Assembly (NCBI GenBank): GCA_040902535.1
Contig: JBBDXD010000014.1
Coordinates: 79,967-143,966, forward strand
From: Dehalococcoidia bacterium
GTDB lineage: Bacteria > Chloroflexota > Dehalococcoidia > DSTF01 > JACRBR01
Direction of reading: 5' to 3'
Length of the DNA: 64,000 nt
The notes beneath the pieces are model-generated. The model was not told where the DNA came from. It was given only the letters and a program-made list of their open reading frames with translations, and did no database searches. This document shows positions 42,058-48,909 of this stretch, piece by piece (positions within the stretch are counted from its first letter, which is position 1; each line of letters opens with the position of its first letter). The translations under genes were made by a program, and so were the position numbers.

Positions 42058-43430
42058 GCCGACTCCTCTTCGACCACCATCAAGTCTTCGAAGCGCGAGA
42101 GATGGCTACGGAACCGCAGGTGTACGACGCCGGTCGGGCCGTTGCGGTGCTTCGCGACGATCAGCTTGGTGATGCCTTCCGGATACGGCTGGTCGAAGTT
42201 GCGCATCTCCCAGTCTTCGCGCGTGACGTACACGTCCTCGCGGTAAATAAACATGACGATATCGGCGTCCTGCTCGATGCTTCCCGACTCGCGCAGGTCA
42301 CTCAGCATGGGGATGTGCGGCTGCCGCATCTCAGGCGCGCGCGAAAGCTGCGCGGCGGCGAGGATCGGCACGTCGAGCTCACGCGCGAGCATCTTGAGGC
42401 CGCGCGAGATCTCGCTCACTTCCTGCACGCGGTTATCGCGGTTGCGGCTGCCGCCGTGCATGAGCTGCAGGTAGTCGATGACTACGAGGTCGAGGTCGCC
42501 GAGCTGTTGTTTAAGGCGGCGCAGCTTCGTATGCAACTGTGGCACCGTGACGACCGACGAATCGTCGATGTAGATGTCGAGGGCGGAGAGTTCGCCGGTG
42601 GCCTGCATGGCGCGCCGCTCGTCGACGTCATTCATCTGCCCGAGGCGGAGGCGGGACGCGTCGATATTCGACTCTGCGGCGAGAAGCCGCTGCGCGAGCT
42701 GCTCGCCCGACATCTCGATGGTGAAGATGGCGACGCGCGCGTTTTGTGCGACGGCGGCGTTGCGCGCGAAGTTGAGCAGCAGCGCCGACTTCCCGACGCT
42801 GGGGCGGGCGGCGACGACCATCAGGTCAGAGCGGTGGAAGCCGCCGAGCAGCGTGTCGAGGTCCATGAAGCCCGAACGCACAGAGCCGATCGTGCCGGCG
42901 AACGGCGAATCGATGCCCGGCGTCTCCCAGAACGCATCGAGCAACTCCCGCAGCGGCACGAGGTCACTCATGCGCTGCGCCTGGCGCAGTTGCATCGTCA
43001 GGTTTTCGGCGCGGGAGATCGCGCCATCGAGGTCGGGGCCGCCCTGGTACGCCATCTGGACGATCTGCGAGCCGACGGTGATCATCGTACGGTACGTTGC
43101 GTCGCGCTTGACGATGCCGGCGTAGTGCTCGACGCCGACGGGCGTACCAAGCTCGCCGATGATGCGCGCGAGGAAGGGCAGGCCGCCCGCCTCATCGAGC
43201 TTGTCGCGCCGCGACAACTCGTGCGCCAGCGTCACCTGGTTGATCGACTCGCTGCGCTCCCAGAGCGCGAGGCACGCTTCGTAGGCCCAGCGGTTCTGGT
43301 CGCGATAGAAGTCCTCGACGTGGACGATCCCCTCGACGCGGCCGATCGCCTCCTCATCGACGAGGATCGAGGCGATCACCGCCTCCTCCGCTTCGACATC
43401 GAAGGGTGGAAGTTTATCTGCGGTAACCAC
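42054..43430 (-). CDS. dnaB: Replicative DNA helicase DnaB
   Basis: A 458-residue hexameric replicative helicase. The N-terminal domain (about 8-105) begins PPFDVEAEEAVIASILVD, a near-standard DnaB opening. The RecA-like motor has Walker A ARPSVGKSALLLNFA, IFTIEMSGEQLAQRLLA, Walker B LDLVVIDYLQLM and LSDLRESGSIEQDADIVMFIYR. No intein or insertion is seen. GTG start at 43428-43430, 2 bases after the small-ORF stop. It unwinds DNA at the fork, with DnaD and the tandem AAA+ protein encoded just after it. Confidence 0.95.
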   Translation of the reverse strand: MVTADKLPPFDVEAEEAVIASILVDEEAIGRVEGIVHVEDFYRDQNRWAYEACLALWERSESINQVTLAHELSRRDKLDEAGGLPFLARIIGELGTPVGVEHYAGIVKRDATYRTMITVGSQIVQMAYQGGPDLDGAISRAENLTMQLRQAQRMSDLVPLRELLDAFWETPGIDSPFAGTIGSVRSGFMDLDTLLGGFHRSDLMVVAARPSVGKSALLLNFARNAAVAQNARVAIFTIEMSGEQLAQRLLAAESNIDASRLRLGQMNDVDERRAMQATGELSALDIYIDDSSVVTVPQLHTKLRRLKQQLGDLDLVVIDYLQLMHGGSRNRDNRVQEVSEISRGLKMLARELDVPILAAAQLSRAPEMRQPHIPMLSDLRESGSIEQDADIVMFIYREDVYVTREDWEMRNFDQPYPEGITKLIVAKHRNGPTGVVHLRFRSHLSRFEDLMVVEEESA

Positions 43431-43432
43431 GG

Positions 43433-43627
43433 CTAACCCTCGGAGTCCGGGTGCTTGGCGAGCAGCGCCGACGCGGACTGGCCCATCAACAGGCGTCCGA
43501 GTGTGCGGTGCCCGAGCGTGGGGAGGTGGCGCTTCCAGGCGTTCCGGACGTCGCCGGCCGTCTGCGCGTCCTTCAGCGACTTCTCTGCTTCACGGATCGC
43601 GAGTTCGTAGTCGACGGCGACGGGCAT
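43433..43627 (-). CDS. Small conserved-context protein between rplI and dnaB
   Basis: A 64-residue protein (MPVAVDYELAIREAEKSLKD...), mostly helical and charged, with a helix-turn pattern ending MGQSASALLAKHPD. No membrane or metal motif is seen. ATG at 43625-43627 is chosen because GGAGG lies 9 bases upstream; the ATG at 43640 has no such site. It ends 2 bases before dnaB and lies in the rplI-dnaB operon. It is not a recognised family, but position and codon pattern support translation. Confidence 0.65.
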   Translation of the reverse strand: MPVAVDYELAIREAEKSLKDAQTAGDVRNAWKRHLPTLGHRTLGRLLMGQSASALLAKHPDSEG

Positions 43628-43691
43628 CGTGGCTGCCTCCATGCGTACTGATCACACCGATGCTCAGAGCGCGCGAGGCAGATGGCTGTGA

Positions 43692-43706
43692 GCCCGCAGG
43701 GCGGGC
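43692..43706. promoter_or_regulatory. Hairpin between rplI and the small ORF
   Basis: GCCCGC and GCGGGC are exact inverted copies around AGG. There is no T-run after it on the transcribed strand, so it may be an mRNA processing or attenuating hairpin, not a full terminator, and the downstream replication genes could depend on readthrough. Confidence 0.35.
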
Positions 43707-43716
43707 ATCGGGAAGC

Positions 43717-44343
43717 CTACTCGTCCTCGACGCCTTCGACCGCATCCTCGGCGGCCGCATCGTCCGCGGCCTCATTCGTGGCCGCCGCTTCTTCTTCGTC
43801 AGCCGTCGCGTCGTCCTCGATGGTCATGTCGTCCGGCGCGGCGGCGCGAGCGCTCTCAGGCCGCTGCCGGGCGCGGATGTCCGCGGCCGTCGTCCCGTCT
43901 TCGCCGACGACGCTGACGCCCACGGTCGCGGTGACGTTCCTGGTGAACTTCACGACGACCGGGTAGTCGCCGAGTTCCTTGATCGGCTCCTGGAGCAGCA
44001 CGTTCTGGCGCTCGAACTCGGCGCCGATCACTTCGGCGACGCGGGAGGCGATATCCGCCGTGCCGACGGAACCGAAGAGCTTGCCGCTGGCGCCGGCCTT
44101 GGCGCGGAACTCGAAGGCCGTGCCGTCGAGCTTGTCGGCGACGCCGCGGGCATCGTTGTCGCGCGCTTCCTGCAGGCGCGATTCGCGCACGGCGCGTGCT
44201 TCGGCGGACTTGATCAGCGACGGTGTCGCGGGGGCGGCGAGACGGCGCGGCAGGAGGTAGTTGCGGGCGAACCCGGGCTTCACGTCCTTGATGTCGCCGA
44301 TCTTCGCGGTGCCCTGCACGTCTTCGAGGAATACGACCTTCAC
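43717..44343 (-). CDS. rplI: 50S ribosomal protein L9 with long acidic tail
   Basis: A 208-residue L9. The N-terminal rRNA-binding domain MKVVFLEDVQGTAKIGDIKDVKPGFARNYLLPRRLA and the C-terminal GKLFGSVGTADIASRV domain are both typical and together take about 150 residues. The remaining 55-60 residues are an extra tail rich in Ala, Asp and Glu, likely disordered. The GTG start at 44341-44343 has AGGAG 6 bases upstream. It leads the operon rplI - small ORF - dnaB - dnaD - tandem AAA+ and has a structured leader. Confidence 0.93.
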   Translation of the reverse strand: MKVVFLEDVQGTAKIGDIKDVKPGFARNYLLPRRLAAPATPSLIKSAEARAVRESRLQEARDNDARGVADKLDGTAFEFRAKAGASGKLFGSVGTADIASRVAEVIGAEFERQNVLLQEPIKELGDYPVVVKFTRNVTATVGVSVVGEDGTTAADIRARQRPESARAAAPDDMTIEDDATADEEEAAATNEAADDAAAEDAVEGVEDE

Positions 44344-44362
44344 GGGATTCTCCTGACAAAGA

Positions 44363-44423
44363 GACGCCGTCCTGACGTGCCCGCGGGTGTGGTGGCTGAG
44401 GAGCGGGCAGGTAAGGACGCCGT
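44363..44423 (-). promoter_or_regulatory. Structured leader hairpin of rplI
   Basis: In the minus-strand transcript, the arm at 44403-44416 pairs with the arm at 44371-44384 over 12 of 14 positions, around an 18-base loop. Both sides are bracketed by GACGGCGT direct copies (44363-44370 and 44416-44423). It ends about 20 bases upstream of the L9 start codon, placed where a ribosomal-protein autoregulatory site would be. Confidence 0.45.
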
Positions 44424-44459
44424 CAGTGGTGATACTACGCCGACTGTGACGCCGGACAA

Positions 44460-44468
44460 GTTATAACA
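44460..44468 (-). promoter_or_regulatory. Extended -10 promoter of the rplI operon
   Basis: On the minus strand the sequence reads TGTTATAAC, an extended -10 (TGn plus TATAAC). It would start transcription about 105-110 bases before rplI, so the mRNA leader would include the hairpin at 44363-44423. A clear -35 is not seen. Confidence 0.45.
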
Positions 44469-44628
44469 GGTCAACCGTATTCCCGAAATCATCCCACTGT
44501 CCGTGGTGTTGGCGCTTCGATAGGTGGGAAACGCCGTTCGGTCGATGGTAGAACGTATGTGCGGACGCTGTCAAGCGACGGTCGTCGGTGAGTCTGTCAG
44601 TATCTCAGTCGGCCAGTGGGGTCGTAGG

Positions 44629-45375
44629 TCAGCGATCGAGGTGGAGGCACTGCAGATCGAGTGACTCGCAGTCAGCCGCGGACAGATCCGCTTCGTGGAC
44701 GATGGGCAGTGGGATTTCCACGTCGTCCTTTGTGACTTCGTGTTGCACACTGGTCGCGGTGAAGCTCGCCGGTGAACCGCCGAAGGAATACGATTGTTGT
44801 AGTGGTTCGCCATTCGATCCAACACAGAACTCGACTCCATCCGCCAGATCATCCCCTGCCAACTCGTAGCAGCGGGCTTCGAGTCTGGCGATGGAGCGAT
44901 CGCCAACGGAAGAGACTTCGGCGGCGCCAGGAAGCCCGAATTCATCGATCAGAAGCACAATCGGCGCCAAGGGCGCGAAGACGAGTGTCCATGCTTGATC
45001 GTCCTCCACGAGGCAAACCTGTTCTCCTGAGTCCAGGGTTCGTACGCCACACGCGATGCCGTCTGCCTGCTCGCGCAGATCCATCGTCGCATAGACACGC
45101 AAATCGACGATCTCCGAAAACCGCATTTCGATTCGCATGAGCGGGCCAGCCTTGTTGATTGCCAGGTCTACCCGCTGAGGGCGGCCGTCGCCATCCGGCA
45201 TTTCGGCGTCGTAGGTTGCGGCGAAGGAAGCGTCGAGAGAGATCCGCCAGAGCTCATCGATTTGGTCGGCGGTGAGCACGGCGCTATCCGACTGATCATC
45301 GCCACAAGAGATCGTCAATATGCCCGCCAAGAGCAGCACAACGGATAGCGTCCACGCGATTCTCTTGCTAATCAT
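44629..45375 (-). CDS. Hypothetical lipoprotein
   Basis: A 248-residue protein with a lipoprotein signal: MISKRIAWTLSVVLLLAGILTISC, so Cys near residue 24 is lipidated. The mature part has strands with a MRIEMRFSEIVDLRVYATMD segment and several Cys pairs (GIACGVRT, QVCLVEDD, ARCYEL, VEFCVG, LQCLHL). The layout resembles the LppX/LprAFG-type beta-sandwich lipoproteins, but this is only an impression. It ends 22 bases from the start-side of the HD-GYP gene's stop region. The start ATG is at 45373-45375; earlier codons look non-coding. Confidence 0.7.
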   Translation of the reverse strand: MISKRIAWTLSVVLLLAGILTISCGDDQSDSAVLTADQIDELWRISLDASFAATYDAEMPDGDGRPQRVDLAINKAGPLMRIEMRFSEIVDLRVYATMDLREQADGIACGVRTLDSGEQVCLVEDDQAWTLVFAPLAPIVLLIDEFGLPGAAEVSSVGDRSIARLEARCYELAGDDLADGVEFCVGSNGEPLQQSYSFGGSPASFTATSVQHEVTKDDVEIPLPIVHEADLSAADCESLDLQCLHLDR

Positions 45376-45397
45376 GGCAAGAGGATACGCCAGATGA

Positions 45398-46501
45398 TCA
45401 ATCCAGCCAGCGCCCCGTAGCACCGCGCAGGTAGACGTCGGTGCTGAAGAGCGAACGGCGCGTGAGCTTCGTGCGGGCGATGGCGCGCGTGCGACGCCCG
45501 GCGGAGGTGCGCGGCGTCTCTGTAGGGGCGAGTGTTCGCTGTGGGCCGTCAGCGATTCCGTACGCTGGCGGCGCCGGGCGCGCCGACGGCCTTGTGAACG
45601 CGCCCGCGTGTGAGCGAGCGACGGTTTCATCGCCGTCCGGCTCTGCCGCTTCGCGCTTCGCGCGGGATGCGTCAGCGTCGGACTGCTGAGCCTGCTGGCC
45701 GCGTTGTGCGGCGGCCGCGCTTTCGGCAGTCGCCGCTTCGCTCGCTGATCCGCTATTCGATGCGCGCGGCTCCTTTTCGCCGTAGGTGTTGATCACGTCC
45801 ACGAACGCATCGACGAGGCCGGGCTCGTAGAGCTGGCCGGCGCCGTCACGGATCGCTTGCAGCGCCTGCTGCGCCGTCATCGGGTGCTCCTGCGGGCGTT
45901 GCGATCGCAGCGTGATGAAGTCATCGGCGATGGCGACGATCCGCGCTTCGACGCAGATGTCGTTGCCACTGACCGCGTGGGGATAGCCGGAGCCGTCCCA
46001 CCGTTCGTGGTGCTGGCCGATCGCGAGCGTCGCCTCGTGCGAGAGGCCGCTGGCGGCGAGCGCGGCGATGCTGTGCGCCGGGTGGGTGTGCATCTGCTGC
46101 TCCCATTGGCCGTCCATGAGGTTGCGCGGCTCTTCGAGCACCGACTGCTTGAGCATCATGAACCCGACGTTCATCAGCGCGGCGGCGGTGGCAACGGTGA
46201 TCAGCCGCGAACGGGGCATGCCTGTGGCGCGCCCGAGCAAAACGGCGGCTTCGGCCGTCTTGGTCGGGTGGACGTAGTGGCCGCCGGGCAGCGGCGCGAA
46301 GCCGGCGAAGTCAGCATCGTTGCCGGCGATCGGAAACAGGCAGTCGACGAGGCGCGCCAGGCTATGCTCGAGTTCGACCAGACCTTCGGGGCCGATCGGA
46401 CGCTGCGCCGTCTGGAAAATCACCATGACGGCGTTCAGCGACTGCATGGCGTGCGCCTCTGCATTGGGATTGAAGACCGGCGTCAGGTGCCCGTCGCCCA
46501 C
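45398..46501 (-). CDS. HD-GYP-type protein with degenerate HD motif
   Basis: A 367-residue protein. Residues about 70-225 match an HD-GYP domain: an early His (HYVHPTKTAEAAVLLGRA), THPAHS (about 139-144), HHERWDGSGYP (164-174) and ARIVAIADDFITL (187-198). The key pair normally in HDIGK is Met110-Asn111 in LMNVGFMML, so two metal ligands are lost and cyclic-di-GMP hydrolysis is doubtful. The last 140 residues are low-complexity (Ala, Gln, Ser, Arg) and end near a TDVYLRG segment. The start is GTG 46501, or ATG 46447 as an alternative. It may be a c-di-GMP binder or structural remnant. Confidence 0.75.
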   Translation of the reverse strand: MGDGHLTPVFNPNAEAHAMQSLNAVMVIFQTAQRPIGPEGLVELEHSLARLVDCLFPIAGNDADFAGFAPLPGGHYVHPTKTAEAAVLLGRATGMPRSRLITVATAAALMNVGFMMLKQSVLEEPRNLMDGQWEQQMHTHPAHSIAALAASGLSHEATLAIGQHHERWDGSGYPHAVSGNDICVEARIVAIADDFITLRSQRPQEHPMTAQQALQAIRDGAGQLYEPGLVDAFVDVINTYGEKEPRASNSGSASEAATAESAAAAQRGQQAQQSDADASRAKREAAEPDGDETVARSHAGAFTRPSARPAPPAYGIADGPQRTLAPTETPRTSAGRRTRAIARTKLTRRSLFSTDVYLRGATGRWLD

Positions 46502-46584
46502 GATTGTTCGTCTACCTCCTCCTAGATCATCGGTATGGCGAGGGACGATTCAACCTGAACAATGCGCGGCCTGCGGACGCCGCA

Positions 46585-46622
46585 TGGGTGCCAGCACCCA
46601 CTGATTCCCGGATGCGGGGGAT
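46585..46622. repeat. Palindrome plus imperfect hairpin in divergent gap
   Basis: TGGGTGC and GCACCCA (46585-46591 and 46594-46600) form a perfect 7-base inverted repeat around CA. Next to it, ATTCCCG (46604-46610) and CGGGGGAT (46615-46622) form an imperfect hairpin, like the dispersed 'GGATTCCCG...CGGGAAT' repeats of many bacteria. It sits between the divergent HD-GYP and ABC-F genes and could be an operator or a repeat remnant. Confidence 0.4.
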
Positions 46623-46646
46623 GACGTCGGCTATCTTGGGAGTCGC

Positions 46647-48218
46647 ATGCTGTACGCAGACGCCGTTTCGAAGTCATTTGGCCCCGTGGAGGTCCTGGAG
46701 GACGTCTCGTTCATCGTGGGCGACCGCGAGCGGGTGGGCCTCGTCGGGGCGAACGGGGCGGGCAAGTCGACGATCCTCAAGCTCGTCGCGGGGGAGGACC
46801 GTCCCGATCGCGGCCGGGCGGGCCATCGTGGTGGCTCGCTGGGGTATCTGCGGCAGGAAGCGGCGCTCGACCCGGACCGCGCGTTGCTCGATGAGATGTG
46901 GACCGCCTTCCCGGAGGCGCGCGCGATCGAATTGCGGCTGCACGAGATCGCCGGCCGCATCGAGCGGGGCGACGCAGAGATCGACGCGCTGATCGACGAG
47001 CAGGGCCGGCTGTTCGACGAGTTCGAAGCGATGGACGGCTATCGCATCGAGATGCGGATCAGCAAAGTGCTCGACGGGCTGGGATTCGCGACCGCCGACC
47101 GCGACAAGGCATGCGGCGCATTCAGCGGCGGCTGGCAGATGCGCATCGCGCTGGCGAAGATCCTCGTGCGGCGCCCCGACCACGCGCTGCTCGACGAGCC
47201 GACGAACCACCTGGATGCGGCGGCGCGCGGGTGGTTGGCGGAGGACCTCGAGAAATACCCGGGGACCGTGCTGATCGTCACGCACGATGCGGAGTTCCTC
47301 GATCGCGTGGCGCAGCGCATCCTCGAGCTGCGGGAGAAGTCGGTCGAGAGCTACACGGGCAACTACACGGAGTACCAGCGTCAGAAGGCGGAGAAGTTGC
47401 AGTTGCAGGACCGCGCCGCTGCGCGGCAAGAGCGCGAGATCGCAAAGCAGGAGCGATTCATCGAGCGGTTCCGGGCGAAGTCATCGAAGGCGACGCTCGT
47501 GCAGAGCCGCGAGAAGGCGCTAGCGAAGGTCGAGCGCATCGAACGGACGCGCAAGGACTCGGAGGTCAACTTCACGCTCTCGGTACACGGCCGCACGGAG
47601 CGCGACGTGCTGCTGCTCGATGAGATCGGCCACGCGTACGGCGATCATGTCGTGCTCGTCGACGTGAACCTGCACGTCGAACGGGGGCAGAAGATCGCGT
47701 TCATCGGCCCGAACGGGAGCGGCAAGAGCACGCTGCTGAAGATCATCGCGGGCACGATCGCGCCGACGGAGGGCGCGGTGCAGTGGGCGGAGCGGGCGCG
47801 GCCCGGCTACTACGACCAGCACCAGGACGAGGCGCTCGACGGCGAGCGCAGCGTCATCGACGAGGTGCGGGCGGTCGCGCCGCAGGAGGGCGACACGCGG
47901 CTGCGGACGGTGCTGGGCCAGTTCCTCTTCCGCGGCGACGACGTCTTCAAGCCGATCAAGGTGCTTTCGGGCGGCGAACGCAGCCGCGTCGCGCTGGCGA
48001 AGTTCCTCATCCAGCCGACAAACGTGCTGCTGCTCGACGAACCGACAAACCACCTCGACCGCAGCACGCGCCGGAAACTGATCGAGGCGCTGGAGAAGTA
48101 CGACGGCACGATCGTCTGCGCGAGCCACGATCCGGGCATCCTCGAGCGCGTCGCAACCCGCGTGTACGAGATCGCGGACGGCGGCTGTCGCGAGGTGCTC
48201 GAGCGGCGGAAGGACTGA
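46647..48218 (+). CDS. ABC-F family ATPase
   Basis: A 523-residue protein with two ABC ATPase domains and no membrane segment. Walker A: GANGAGKST (about 35) and GPNGSGKST (about 354). Signatures: FSGGWQMRIALAKIL and LSGGERSRVALAKFL. Walker B: HALLDEPTNHLD and VLLLDEPTNHLD. The linker of about 90 residues rich in Arg and Lys (RQKAEKLQLQDRAAARQERE...) between the domains is the ABC-F P-site tRNA interaction motif. Members work on the ribosome in translation or antibiotic protection (EttA, Uup, YdiF). The exact subtype is not certain. ATG at 46647. Confidence 0.92.
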   Translation: MLYADAVSKSFGPVEVLEDVSFIVGDRERVGLVGANGAGKSTILKLVAGEDRPDRGRAGHRGGSLGYLRQEAALDPDRALLDEMWTAFPEARAIELRLHEIAGRIERGDAEIDALIDEQGRLFDEFEAMDGYRIEMRISKVLDGLGFATADRDKACGAFSGGWQMRIALAKILVRRPDHALLDEPTNHLDAAARGWLAEDLEKYPGTVLIVTHDAEFLDRVAQRILELREKSVESYTGNYTEYQRQKAEKLQLQDRAAARQEREIAKQERFIERFRAKSSKATLVQSREKALAKVERIERTRKDSEVNFTLSVHGRTERDVLLLDEIGHAYGDHVVLVDVNLHVERGQKIAFIGPNGSGKSTLLKIIAGTIAPTEGAVQWAERARPGYYDQHQDEALDGERSVIDEVRAVAPQEGDTRLRTVLGQFLFRGDDVFKPIKVLSGGERSRVALAKFLIQPTNVLLLDEPTNHLDRSTRRKLIEALEKYDGTIVCASHDPGILERVATRVYEIADGGCREVLERRKD

Positions 48219-48221
48219 CGG

Positions 48222-48632
48222 TTACGCGGGGCGCGCGGGCTGGCGCTCCAGCGTCCGCTTCGCCGCCTGCGCGCCCTGCTCCATCATCGCGCCGACGACC
48301 TCGGCCGCTTCGTGCGGGAGGACGTCGGTGATCCAGACGAAGCGACTGCCGCCGTTCGCGTTGGCCACGATACGCACGGATGCGCTGTGGTGCGCCATCC
48401 GCTCGTCGGCGATGCGGTAGGCGATGCGGCGGTCGTCATCGTCGATGCCGATCAGCACCTCGCGCGCAACCATGCCGTTGGCGAACGTGACGATCCTTGC
48501 GTCACCGTCCATCTGGAGTCCGGTCAGAAAGCCCGGCGCGACGCGCTCGTGCACGGCGCCGAAGTCCCGGACCGCCGCCCAGACATGATCCGGTGCTGCG
48601 TCGATGTCGATTTCTTTTCGGACGATTGCCAT
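48222..48632 (-). CDS. SRPBCC-family (START/Bet v1) protein
   Basis: A 136-residue helix-grip protein with the standard opening VRKEIDIDAAPDHVWAAVRDFGAVHERVAPG and the late strand GGSRFVWITDVLPHEAAEVVGAMMEQGAQAAKRTLE. Bet v1/polyketide-cyclase-like proteins bind hydrophobic ligands in a cavity. No catalytic residue can be fixed. It is convergent with the ABC-F gene, 3 bases apart. The start ATG at 48630-48632 has an AGGTACGGCAG-type purine run upstream. Confidence 0.85.
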   Translation of the reverse strand: MAIVRKEIDIDAAPDHVWAAVRDFGAVHERVAPGFLTGLQMDGDARIVTFANGMVAREVLIGIDDDDRRIAYRIADERMAHHSASVRIVANANGGSRFVWITDVLPHEAAEVVGAMMEQGAQAAKRTLERQPARPA

Positions 48633-48822
48633 CTGCCGTACCTCCCGCGGTGCTTATTCCTCCATGCAGCGTGACGCACCACGGGAACCGGGAGCGGACG
48701 GATTCGGACGTACTCGATCGCAGACGGAAATACTCGCCTTCCGATGCGCGCTCCTCAGCAGAACCGAACGAGCCGCGGGCGCCGGAAACGTGGAACGAGC
48801 GCCGCCGGCATCGGACGGAAAG

Positions 48823-48852
48823 CTGCACCACAACGCCGGAATCAGCTATGAT
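48823..48852 (+). promoter_or_regulatory. Candidate promoter of the EF-G2-like gene
   Basis: CTGCAC (48823-48828) and TATGAT (48847-48852) are 18 bases apart and resemble the sigma-70 -35 and -10. The start codon is at 48910, giving a leader of about 50 bases. Confidence 0.4.
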
Positions 48853-48909
48853 CTCGTCCCGCGAATCGGCGTGCAGGCCTAACCTCATCGACAGGAGCAC
48901 GGACCCGGC

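Noticed and set aside
44363..44423. rplI leader hairpin taken as a terminator
   Set aside because: No T-run follows on the transcribed strand and it sits just before a start codon.
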